A stretch of 5,228 nucleotides of DNA from Candidatus Zhuqueibacterota bacterium. GTDB lineage: Bacteria > Zhuqueibacterota > Zhuqueibacteria > Oceanimicrobiales > Oceanimicrobiaceae. Numbering within the stretch: the stretch's first letter is position 1; each line of letters opens with the position of its first letter. Below are positions 1-5,228 of the stretch, one piece after another. A program made the translations under genes and the position numbers. The stretch is taken from contig JAABYK010000163.1 of the NCBI GenBank assembly GCA_011775825.1, forward strand, positions 1 to 5,228, read 5' to 3'. Below the pieces are notes generated by a model. It was not told the origin of the DNA. It saw only the letters and a program-made list of their open reading frames with translations, and made no database searches.

Positions 1-2173
1 CAATTCCGGATTGGCGGTTAATGAAACGATAACCGGTGAGGATATCCAAAAAGCCATAAAACAGCTTTGGAGTCTGAAGATGTTTTCAGACATCCAAGTA
101 GTCCTGGAGAAGCAAGTTGGCGAATCTGTCTATCTCAAGATTAAGGTAGAAGAATATCCGCGCCTTGAGAGGATCGAACTGGAAGGAAATGACAAGCTTA
201 AGAAGAAAGACATTGAAAAAGAACTGGACTTTTATCGAGGACAGGTCATAAGCCCCCAGGAAATTAAACGGGCCAAAGAGAAGATAGCGAAATTGTATGA
301 AGAGAAGGGGTACTTACTGGCTGATATTGAACCCCAAACCAGAGACGGCAGTCGAGACGAAAAAATCGTTTTGCGTTTTAAAATTAAAGAGGGCAACAAA
401 GTCAAGATCGAGGGCATAACATTTCACGGAAACCAGGCCTTCTCGGATGGAGAACTGCGAGGACAACTCGAAAATACAGAAGAAGATGGGTTCTTGTTTT
501 TCGGTGGCGGGGATTTTGATCCAGAGAAATATCGAGAGGATAGGAAGAAGCTGATCAGTTTTTATCACAAAGAGGGATTTCGAGATGCGGAAGTTCTCAG
601 AGATTCCATTTATTACGGTCCGGATAAAAAATCCATGTATATTGACATTTGGGTTCGAGAGGGCATTCAATATTATTTTGGCGACATTACGTGGGAAGGG
701 CAGGAACTTTTTACCGAAGAGCAGTTAAACAGCTTTTTGGACTTCAATAAAGGTGACGTCTACAATAAGGAGAAAATCGAGAAAGCGGTTTTCGAACGAA
801 TCGGCGGTCTGTATTACGATGCCGGTTATATTTACGCCTCGGTTACCCCTCAAGAAACACCTGTCGGTAAAGATACCGTGGATGTCCATTTTCGAGTTAT
901 TGAAGGGAATGCGGTCTCGGTTCGTAAGATTCACATCCTGGGCAATACGAAAACGAAAGAGAAGGTCATTCGACGTGAGCTTAAGATTCGACCTGGTGAC
1001 ACGTTCAGCCGGGAAGCATTGATGCGCAGTCAAAGAGAAATTTTTGTTCTGAACTATTTTGCGGATGTCAGACCGGATGTCAGACCGGTCAACGACGAAG
1101 AGGTGGACGTCACCATTGAGGTGGAAGAGAAATCAACGGATACCGCCAATATGTCCGCGGGGTTCAGCGAGCGAGACAAACTGATCGGCAGCATTGGCGT
1201 GACCATGAATAACTTCATGGGAAATGGGCAGACCTTGAGTTTTGACTGGAATTTCGGAAGGGCGTTTCGTTCGATTCAAGTCGGTTTTACTGAACCGTGG
1301 CTGTTTGACACTCCGACTTTGTTTGGAATTAACTTGTATGATACCAAGCGCGACCGTCGATTTACAGGCTATGATCAACGCAGTCAGGGCGGCAGTCTGC
1401 GGTTAGGCCGGCGTCTTCGTTGGCCCGACAACTTTTTTAGAGTCGACTGGATTTACCGAATTGATCGAACCAACCTTTCCAATTTCATAGAGCAAATTGA
1501 ACAAGCGAATCCCAATGGAATTGCAACCCAACAATGGCCTCTTACAACGAGTAGTTTAACGCAAATAGTTACTCGAAACAGCTTGGACAGACCCGAATTC
1601 CCCACAAGAGGCTCCAAATTTACGTATTCTACTGAGATCTCCGGCGGACTGTTGGGTGGGAATGTCAGTTTCCATAAGCACACTATCCAAAACGAATGGT
1701 TTGCGCCCGCTTTCTTTAATTTTGTCCTTTTTAACAACTTTCAAGCAGGATATATCGAGGGCTTTGGCAGCGATGCGGCTAATATCCCGTTTCTTGAACA
1801 TTTCTTCATGGGCGGTGAAGGATTGTCGAGATCGATCCCATTACGCGGCTATGACGATCCTTTGTCAAACCGAGCGCTCACTCCGGGTGGAAAGGTTATG
1901 TTTAAGTACAGCACGGAGCTTCGCTTTCCGATTTCACCAAACCCAACGATTTTCGGCTTGGCATTTGCAGAGGCGGGAAACACATGGGAAAGTCTCTCTG
2001 AGACCGATTTATTCGACTTGCGTCGTTCTGTCGGTGTTGGAGTGCGCATCTTCATGCCAATGCTTGGTATAATAGGTTTTGATTATGCTTTTGGGTTTGA
2101 CAACATTGATCGTCTCACAGGTGAAAAATTCGGCGAGTGGAAACCCCACTTTGTTTTTGGTAGAAGTTTCTAA
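1..2173 (+). CDS. bamA: Outer membrane protein assembly factor BamA (5' end missing)
   Basis: BamA is the central subunit of the BAM complex, which folds and inserts beta-barrel proteins into the outer membrane. The frame is open from position 2, so the TTG at 11 is an internal Leu codon; the true start, signal peptide and first part of POTRA1 lie upstream. Counting residues from position 11, POTRA1 ends near 47, POTRA2 spans about 48-127 (YPRLERIELEGN), POTRA3 128-217 (VKIEGITFHGN), POTRA4 218-298 (YYFGDITWEG) and POTRA5 299-373 (VRKIHILGNT). The D15/Omp85 barrel spans about 380-720 and has the loop-6 motif as LRGY (611-614), the usual (V/L)RG(F/Y). The protein ends in FVFGRSF, with the terminal Phe of a beta-signal. 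The barrel is somewhat shorter than that of E. coli, but no frameshift is seen. About 50 or more N-terminal residues are probably missing. It lies 50 bp upstream of ompH, the usual BamA-Skp pairing. Family assignment is very secure. Confidence 0.96.
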   Translation, partial: NSGLAVNETITGEDIQKAIKQLWSLKMFSDIQVVLEKQVGESVYLKIKVEEYPRLERIELEGNDKLKKKDIEKELDFYRGQVISPQEIKRAKEKIAKLYEEKGYLLADIEPQTRDGSRDEKIVLRFKIKEGNKVKIEGITFHGNQAFSDGELRGQLENTEEDGFLFFGGGDFDPEKYREDRKKLISFYHKEGFRDAEVLRDSIYYGPDKKSMYIDIWVREGIQYYFGDITWEGQELFTEEQLNSFLDFNKGDVYNKEKIEKAVFERIGGLYYDAGYIYASVTPQETPVGKDTVDVHFRVIEGNAVSVRKIHILGNTKTKEKVIRRELKIRPGDTFSREALMRSQREIFVLNYFADVRPDVRPVNDEEVDVTIEVEEKSTDTANMSAGFSERDKLIGSIGVTMNNFMGNGQTLSFDWNFGRAFRSIQVGFTEPWLFDTPTLFGINLYDTKRDRRFTGYDQRSQGGSLRLGRRLRWPDNFFRVDWIYRIDRTNLSNFIEQIEQANPNGIATQQWPLTTSSLTQIVTRNSLDRPEFPTRGSKFTYSTEISGGLLGGNVSFHKHTIQNEWFAPAFFNFVLFNNFQAGYIEGFGSDAANIPFLEHFFMGGEGLSRSIPLRGYDDPLSNRALTPGGKVMFKYSTELRFPISPNPTIFGLAFAEAGNTWESLSETDLFDLRRSVGVGVRIFMPMLGIIGFDYAFGFDNIDRLTGEKFGEWKPHFVFGRSF
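1062..1088 (+). repeat. 12-bp tandem repeat inside bamA
   Basis: The unit CGGATGTCAGAC occurs twice in tandem and continues for three more bases (period 12, about 2.25 copies). It keeps frame and encodes DVRPDVRP at the end of POTRA5. This part of BamA commonly has a D-V-x-P-type double motif, so the repeat does not obviously lengthen the protein. Confidence 0.6.
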
Positions 2174-2202
2174 TTGAGTATTGAATATTTAATCATCATA
2201 AT
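2174..2202 (+). promoter_or_regulatory. Possible sigma70-type promoter before ompH
   Basis: In the 50-bp gap after bamA, TTGAGT (2174-2179, 4 of 6 matches to the -35 consensus) is followed after exactly 17 bp by CATAAT (2197-2202, 5 of 6 matches to the -10 consensus). Transcription would start near 2209, leaving a leader of about 15 bases that contains the ompH ribosome binding site. The region is very AT-rich, so a chance match is quite possible. ompH may simply be cotranscribed with bamA. Confidence 0.3.
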
Positions 2203-2213
2203 AATCATGAGAT

Positions 2214-2219
2214 GGAGGT
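2214..2219 (+). promoter_or_regulatory. Ribosome binding site that sets the ompH start
   Basis: GGAGGT at 2214-2219 matches the anti-Shine-Dalgarno core and leaves 4 bases before GTG 2224. The in-frame ATG at 2212 overlaps this site and is preceded only by AT-rich sequence without a purine-rich motif. The ribosome binding site therefore favours GTG 2224 as the start. Confidence 0.7.
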
Positions 2220-2223
2220 AAGT

Positions 2224-2790
2224 GTGAAAGGTTTTAAGTTAAGCTTTTCGTTATGCTTAGTTTTAACCACACTGTTGGTGGTTGGAGTTGGTTCAACATC
2301 GGCACAATTAAAAATAGGCTATGTCAATTCCAATAAAGTTTTGGCAACCTATAAAGAAGCTCAGGATGTGAGGGAAAAATTGCGAGACTTGAATGCTGAG
2401 TGGGAAAAAGAAGCAAAGGGCATGCAAAAGCAGATTCAAGATTTGCAAGAGCAATTGGAATCACAAAGCCTGTTGCTTAGCGAAGAAAGAAAACAGGAAA
2501 AACAACAAGAAATTCAGAGCCTTTATCTAAAGTATCAACAATTCCTGAACGAGAAATGGGGGGCGCAGGGTGAGGCTATAAAAAAGGAGGAAGAACTTCT
2601 GGAGCCGGTCATAAAAAAAATAAACGTGGCCATTAAGAATATAGGAGAAGCCGAAGGGTACAGTTATATTTTCGACACCGTTGCGGCTAACATACTTTAT
2701 GCGTCCGAGGACCAGACCGATCTCACAGAAAGACTGTTGAAAGAGCTGAATAAAGGTGTTCCCGCAAAAACCAACTCAAATTCGAATTAA
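2224..2790 (+). CDS. ompH: OmpH/Skp family periplasmic chaperone
   Basis: This is a predicted secreted chaperone of the Skp/OmpH family, which holds unfolded outer-membrane proteins in the periplasm and delivers them to BAM. From GTG 2224 it is 188 aa. Residues 1-27 form a signal peptide (K2 and K5, hydrophobic core at about 8-22, STSA before a likely cut ahead of Q28). The mature protein opens with LKIGYVNSNKVL, the family's conserved first beta-strand. A long charged coiled coil of K/E/Q-rich helices follows (about 46-140), then a return segment GYSYIFDT at 145-152 that rebuilds the small beta-core, and a final helix (TDLTERLLKELNK). The tail NSNSN is low complexity. Length is slightly above the 161 aa of E. 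coli Skp. Starting at ATG 2212 would add four residues (MEVS), which is less likely given the ribosome binding site. A terminator follows. Family assignment is confident; trimer formation is inferred from the family. Confidence 0.9.
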   Translation: MKGFKLSFSLCLVLTTLLVVGVGSTSAQLKIGYVNSNKVLATYKEAQDVREKLRDLNAEWEKEAKGMQKQIQDLQEQLESQSLLLSEERKQEKQQEIQSLYLKYQQFLNEKWGAQGEAIKKEEELLEPVIKKINVAIKNIGEAEGYSYIFDTVAANILYASEDQTDLTERLLKELNKGVPAKTNSNSN

Positions 2791-2822
2791 TCACGAAAAA
2801 AAAACCGAGAAGCCCACTTGAC

Positions 2823-2868
2823 AGGTGCTAATCAGGACAATCTCCTGATTAGCACCTTGTTGTTTTTT
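2823..2868 (+). terminator. Strong Rho-independent terminator after ompH
   Basis: A perfect 15-bp inverted repeat, AGGTGCTAATCAGGA (2823-2837) and TCCTGATTAGCACCT (2843-2857), encloses a 5-base loop (CAATC). It is followed at once by a U-rich tract, TTGTTG then six Ts (2863-2868). Allowing one bulged T, the stem can grow at its base through ACA/TGT. This should end the bamA-ompH transcript and makes fabZ the first gene of a separate unit. Part of the right arm recurs downstream at 2880-2893 as TGATTAG, then AAG, then CACC. The 127-bp gap between ompH and fabZ also holds a run of nine As (2796-2804) but no promoter I can call with confidence. Confidence 0.93.
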
Positions 2869-2908
2869 AACCAACTTTTTGATTAGAAGCACCAAGCTTG
2901 CCGACTGT

Positions 2909-2917
2909 GGAGGAGGG
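2909..2917 (+). promoter_or_regulatory. Ribosome binding site of fabZ
   Basis: GGAGGAGGG lies directly before ATG 2918, with GGAGG at 2909-2913 leaving a 4-base spacer. It decides the start in favour of ATG 2918 over the in-frame TTG at 2879, which has only a T-rich stretch before it and sits just after the terminator tail. Confidence 0.75.
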
Positions 2918-3385
2918 ATGAAGCAATCAGGTAAAAGTGAGACTAAGATCATATTTGATGCGTTAACATTACAGAAGTTCTTGCCCCATCGTTATCCGTT
3001 TTTGCTTGTGGACAGAATTCTGGAGTTGAAGCCGAAAGAACGGGTTGTTGGCATTAAGAACGTAACCATAAACGAACCGTACTTTGTCGGTCATTTTCCC
3101 GGTCATCCAATTATGCCTGGCGTGTTGATTGTGGAAGCGATGGCCCAAACCGGAGGCATCCTGCTGTTAGATAACCAGGAAAAGCCGGGTGAGAAGCTGG
3201 TCTATTTCACTGGCATGGACAAAGTCAAATTTAGACAGCCCGTGCATCCTGGAGATCAGTTGCGTTTTGAAATGGAAATGATTAAATTCAGACAGTCGAT
3301 CTGTAAGATGCAAGGTAAAGCATTTGTCGAAGATCGTTTAGTGTGCGAAGCGGAATTGTCTGCCGCAGTAGTTGACAGGGAGTAA
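2918..3385 (+). CDS. fabZ: (3R)-hydroxyacyl-ACP dehydratase FabZ
   Basis: FabZ dehydrates (3R)-3-hydroxyacyl-ACP to trans-2-enoyl-ACP in the elongation cycle of type II fatty acid synthesis in the cytosol. The 155-aa protein is a single hot-dog fold with LPHRYPFLLVDRI at 22-34, the catalytic-His motif GHFPGHP (His59) and the catalytic-Glu helix VEAMAQ (Glu73). KVKFRQPVHPGDQL (102-115) forms part of the dimer and tunnel region. Length is normal for a standalone FabZ, with about 12 extra N-terminal residues. The wording around both motifs and the ending LVCEAE resemble the FabZ half of Bacteroidota LpxC-FabZ fusions, but here no LpxC domain precedes it: a terminator lies directly upstream. The lipM-like gene follows after 33 bp, and fabZ probably leads the downstream operon. 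No frameshift or missing catalytic residue is seen. The family is certain; a role in lipid A supply as well as phospholipid synthesis is inferred. Confidence 0.96.
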   Translation: MKQSGKSETKIIFDALTLQKFLPHRYPFLLVDRILELKPKERVVGIKNVTINEPYFVGHFPGHPIMPGVLIVEAMAQTGGILLLDNQEKPGEKLVYFTGMDKVKFRQPVHPGDQLRFEMEMIKFRQSICKMQGKAFVEDRLVCEAELSAAVVDRE

Positions 3386-3418
3386 AGATGCGACAAGCTT
3401 GTATCACCTCAAGGCAGC

Positions 3419-4237
3419 ATGGTGCAAAAAGTTGAAAAACAGATTTGGCGTTTCATAGATTCGGGGGCAGCCGACGGAAGTTTCAACATGGCCACGGATG
3501 AGGTCATGGCCACTTTAGCTCCTCTTAGTCAACCGGTGTTGCGTGTTTATCGGTGGCACCCCTTTACAATTTCAATCGGTTATAACCAGAATTTTGACGA
3601 CCTTGATACCACCAAATGTGAGCAGAAAGGGATTGGCCTGGTTCGTCGTCCGACAGGCGGCCGCGCGATTCTTCATGCTCATGAGGTAACTTATTGCGTT
3701 ATTATTCCCCGAGGGCATTCATTATTTGGGGAGAATCCACCGGAACTTTACAATCAAATAAGCTCGGCCATTGTGAAGGGGTTGAAATACATGCTCCCGG
3801 AAGTGATTCTCGAAAGAAAAGAGGTGTCACAGTCATCGCCGCGGTATAACCAGCAGGTTGCGTGTTTTGCCACATCCGCAAAATATGAAATCCATTATGA
3901 ATCCAAAAAAGTGGTGGGCAGCGCACAGCGACGTTTTAGAAACGGACTGCTTCAGCACGGCTCGATCATTCTCGGAGATGAACACTTGCAAATACTCGAA
4001 TATCTATCTCGACGAAACGGAAACTTACAACGTTCGCGCAACTTGTTGCAGGCAAATACGGTATCGATGGAAAGGATCTTGAAACGAAGAATTGAGTATC
4101 AAGAAATCGTGAAATGTATCAAGGCGGGCTTTGAAAATCATTTCGGCATACTGTTCGAAGAGAGATCATTATCCCAGAACGAATTAAGAGTGATAGAAGA
4201 ACTTAAACTCAAATACTTGCTTGAGGAGGAGTTATGA
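3419..4237 (+). CDS. lipM: LplA/LipM-family protein, probable LipM-type octanoyltransferase
   Basis: This 272-aa enzyme belongs to the biotin/lipoate A/B protein ligase superfamily, which attaches octanoate or lipoate to lipoyl domains (GcvH, E2 subunits). It has WRFIDSG...SFNMATDE at 10-28, RRPTGGRAILH at 76-86 (the lipoyl-binding RRxTGGRxxxH motif), KVVGSAQ at 164-170 with the conserved Lys, and LQHGSI at 178-183. Cys149 in VACFATSAKYE sits where B. subtilis LipM has its acyl-accepting Cys. With no C-terminal LplA accessory domain, this favours cysteine-based octanoyl transfer from octanoyl-ACP over ATP-dependent ligation. LipL (amidotransferase) and a lipoate ligase remain possible, as these families are hard to separate by motifs. 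The start is ATG 3419, the first start codon in this frame after the fabZ stop, with AAGG at 3411-3414 as a weak ribosome binding site; GTG 3422 is the alternative. Its TGA overlaps the next gene's start. Octanoyl-ACP made through the fabZ pathway would be its substrate. Confidence 0.82.
   Translation: MVQKVEKQIWRFIDSGAADGSFNMATDEVMATLAPLSQPVLRVYRWHPFTISIGYNQNFDDLDTTKCEQKGIGLVRRPTGGRAILHAHEVTYCVIIPRGHSLFGENPPELYNQISSAIVKGLKYMLPEVILERKEVSQSSPRYNQQVACFATSAKYEIHYESKKVVGSAQRRFRNGLLQHGSIILGDEHLQILEYLSRRNGNLQRSRNLLQANTVSMERILKRRIEYQEIVKCIKAGFENHFGILFEERSLSQNELRVIEELKLKYLLEEEL
4223..4231 (+). promoter_or_regulatory. Ribosome binding site of the barrel gene, inside the end of the lipM-like gene
   Basis: GAGGAGGAG, encoding the Glu-rich tail of the preceding protein, precedes a double start ATGATG (4234 and 4237). 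GGAGG (4225-4229) is 4 bases from the first ATG and 7 from the second, so the second ATG may be the better start. The preceding gene's TGA (4235-4237) overlaps both ATGs, the usual sign of translational coupling. Confidence 0.75.
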
Positions 4238-5028
4238 TGAAACAGAGTCTCTTGGCAATCTTCGTTGCGATTTCGGTGTTGATGGCGGCCTCTTCTGCCC
4301 ATACACAATATTTTAAGTTTGATACGGCTGACAATGAGCAAGAAATCAAACAGGAAGTAGATGCAATCCTGAAATTCTTTGGTTCCGTCGTAGGCGGGGG
4401 ATTGTTTCATACAGCGGATATGCACAGTGTCGCCGGTATTGACGTTGGACTTCGAGGGGTCGTGGCGAATGTGCCTGAGGAATTCAAAGAGCTGCCTGTG
4501 TTTGCCCAGGAGGATTTTCTGGGTTTGGCTTTCTTGCACGGAAGCATCGGATTGCCGGCAAATTTTGAACTGATGGGAAGATTCTTTTATTTTCCGCTTG
4601 GTGCGGGTGCGGACTCAGATATCACGCCTCCAAGATCCGACAGCCGTGGTGGTGTGACGCTAATTGGCGGGGGAATAAAATATGGTCTCCTGCAACTGCC
4701 TGCATTGCCGAAAGTGATGGTGTTGGGCGCCTATCATGCCGTGTTTGTGCCTGATGAGTTCGACTTCGGTACCGTAAGCACCGCAAGTCTGAAGGCCGTA
4801 GCAAGTTATTCGATTCCGATCCTGACCTTATACGTTGGCGGAGGCGTCGATTTTACAACGTTAAAATTGAATGACGAATTCCTGGATGGCGAACGTTTCG
4901 ATGAAAATGAAACTCAGGCGACCATCGGTGTAAAGGCGAATATTTTGCCGCTGGTGCATGTGAATGGTTCGTACAATTTTAGTGAGTTCGATAGTTTTGA
5001 TTTAGGAATAGGAATCAGTTTTAGATAA
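4234..5028 (+). CDS. Predicted outer-membrane beta-barrel protein of unknown function
   Basis: I do not recognise a named family with confidence. The 264-aa product starts with a signal peptide (MMKQ, hydrophobic 5-19, cut after about SSA at 22). A short acidic, probably helical mature N-terminus follows (about 30-50, DNEQEIKQEVDAILKFF). The rest is alternating polar/apolar, glycine-rich segments typical of outer-membrane strands: about 53-80, 97-121, 139-153, 160-173, 183-211, 228-250 and 254-264. I estimate 10-12 strands. It ends in FDLGIGISFR, like a last barrel strand but with a final Arg rather than the usual aromatic residue. It vaguely recalls Bacteroidota-type DUF6588 proteins, which I cannot test here. 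It overlaps the lipM-like gene by 4 bp and lies 10 bp before dxr, so it is almost certainly cotranscribed with both. It could be a BamA/OmpH client. Starting at the second ATG (4237) would shorten it by one residue. Confidence 0.8.
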   Translation: MMKQSLLAIFVAISVLMAASSAHTQYFKFDTADNEQEIKQEVDAILKFFGSVVGGGLFHTADMHSVAGIDVGLRGVVANVPEEFKELPVFAQEDFLGLAFLHGSIGLPANFELMGRFFYFPLGAGADSDITPPRSDSRGGVTLIGGGIKYGLLQLPALPKVMVLGAYHAVFVPDEFDFGTVSTASLKAVASYSIPILTLYVGGGVDFTTLKLNDEFLDGERFDENETQATIGVKANILPLVHVNGSYNFSEFDSFDLGIGISFR

Positions 5029-5038
5029 GTTCTTATTG

Positions 5039-5228
5039 ATGAAAACAATTGGCATATTAGGTTCAACCGGATCCATTGGCAAGAATTGCCTCAATGTATT
5101 GGAGTCCCAGAACAGCCATTTTCGGATTCAGTATTTGACGGCTTATCGAAACATCAAGCTGCTGTATGAACAGGCCAAGAAGTTTCGTCCCAAGGCTGTT
5201 GCGATTTTAAAGGAAGATGAGTTAAACT
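5039..5228 (+). CDS. dxr: 1-deoxy-D-xylulose 5-phosphate reductoisomerase Dxr (3' end missing)
   Basis: Dxr (IspC) converts 1-deoxy-D-xylulose 5-phosphate to 2-C-methyl-D-erythritol 4-phosphate with NADPH, the first committed step of the MEP isoprenoid pathway, in the cytosol. Only the first 63 codons are in the window, with the frame open to the edge. They show the N-terminal Rossmann fold: strand MKTIGIL, NADPH-binding loop GSTGSIG (8-14), HFRIQYLTAYRN (27-38) where the second nucleotide-contacting loop lies, then a helix and FRPKAVAI (49-56). Position 36 is Tyr where E. coli Dxr has Gly. ATG 5039 is 10 bp after the barrel gene's stop; no good Shine-Dalgarno lies within the usual distance, so translation may depend on the upstream gene. 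The TTG at 5036 is an unlikely alternative. The missing part should bring the protein to about 380-400 aa. In many diderms the next gene is rseP, which cannot be checked here. Confidence 0.95.
   Translation, partial: MKTIGILGSTGSIGKNCLNVLESQNSHFRIQYLTAYRNIKLLYEQAKKFRPKAVAILKEDELN

Noticed and set aside
314..670. 118-codon - strand open frame antisense to bamA POTRA domains
   Set aside because: It is fully covered by the well-conserved bamA frame, with no ribosome binding site or family resemblance seen.
1062..1088. The 12-bp tandem repeat in bamA as a recent slippage expansion
   Set aside because: The DVxPDVxP-like doublet is common at this point of BamA and the protein is not clearly longer than usual, so shared codon choice explains it.
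1656..2072. 138-codon + strand open frame inside bamA
   Set aside because: It lies out of frame within the clearly conserved BamA barrel, has no recognisable domain and is explained as a shadow of that gene.
2585..2600. Internal AAGGAGGAAG inside ompH as a ribosome binding site for a hidden gene
   Set aside because: No ATG, GTG or TTG lies at a usable distance followed by a sensible frame. It encodes Lys/Glu codons of the coiled coil.
2818..2846. Perfect -35 hexamer TTGACA at 2818-2823 as a fabZ promoter
   Set aside because: No acceptable -10 hexamer lies at 15-19 bp spacing, and transcription from it would run through the terminator hairpin.
2879..2917. TTG at 2879 as an upstream in-frame start for fabZ (13 extra residues)
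   Set aside because: It has no ribosome binding site, lies right after the terminator T-tract, and would translate the strong GGAGGAGGG site. ATG 2918 fits the family length better.
3222..3302. Two similar KFRQ-coding segments in fabZ as an internal duplication
   Set aside because: Only four residues match; the surrounding residues are unrelated and both fall at normal FabZ positions.
4138..4539. 133-codon - strand open frame across the lipM-barrel junction
   Set aside because: It is antisense to two convincing genes joined by a coupled start/stop; its product shows no domain or signal I recognise.

Overview
The window comes from a Gram-negative (diderm) bacterium. It carries the end of bamA, an OmpH/Skp periplasmic chaperone, fabZ, a lipoyl/octanoyl transferase of the LplA/LipM family, a predicted outer-membrane beta-barrel protein and the first 63 codons of dxr. 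All genes are on the + strand. The FabZ wording (KNVTINEP, GHFPGHP, IMPGVLIVEAMAQ, KVKFRQPV, LVCEAE) resembles, from memory, the FabZ half of the LpxC-FabZ fusions of the Bacteroidota/FCB group more than proteobacterial FabZ. The gene order and the use of a LipM-type enzyme rather than LipB also argue against a proteobacterium. My best guess is an FCB-related or candidate-phylum lineage (KSB1/Calditrichota-like). This is inference; the sequence alone does not fix the taxon.

Layout: positions 1-2173 hold bamA, cut at its 5' end. A 50-bp AT-rich gap with a possible promoter separates it from ompH, whose start I place at GTG 2224 because a good Shine-Dalgarno lies just before that codon. A very strong intrinsic terminator at 2823-2868 closes the bamA-ompH unit. 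A second block follows: fabZ (2918-3385), the lipM-like gene (3419-4237), the barrel gene (4234-5028, overlapping the previous stop codon) and dxr (from 5039, running off the window). Spacing in this block is tight (33 bp, 4-bp overlap, 10 bp), so it reads as one operon. The longest gap without a gene is 127 bp (2791-2917).

How the genes fit together: BamA and OmpH/Skp form an outer-membrane protein assembly pair, inserting and chaperoning beta-barrels; the predicted barrel at 4234-5028 could be a client. FabZ dehydrates 3-hydroxyacyl-ACP in fatty acid synthesis, the pathway that makes the octanoyl-ACP used by a LipM-type transferase, so fabZ-lipM is a plausible metabolic pair. Dxr starts the MEP isoprenoid pathway, which supplies undecaprenyl carrier lipid. 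The whole is an envelope and lipid housekeeping locus. It is rearranged relative to the proteobacterial bamA-skp-lpxD-fabZ-lpxA-lpxB order: lpxD is absent between ompH and fabZ, and lpxA is absent after fabZ.

I found no mobile element, CRISPR array, tRNA, rRNA or clear new defence-type system. The items most worth a second look are the unidentified barrel protein translationally coupled to the lipM-like gene, the near-repeat of the terminator arm just before fabZ, and a 15-codon open frame with a good ribosome binding site in the fabZ-lipM gap.
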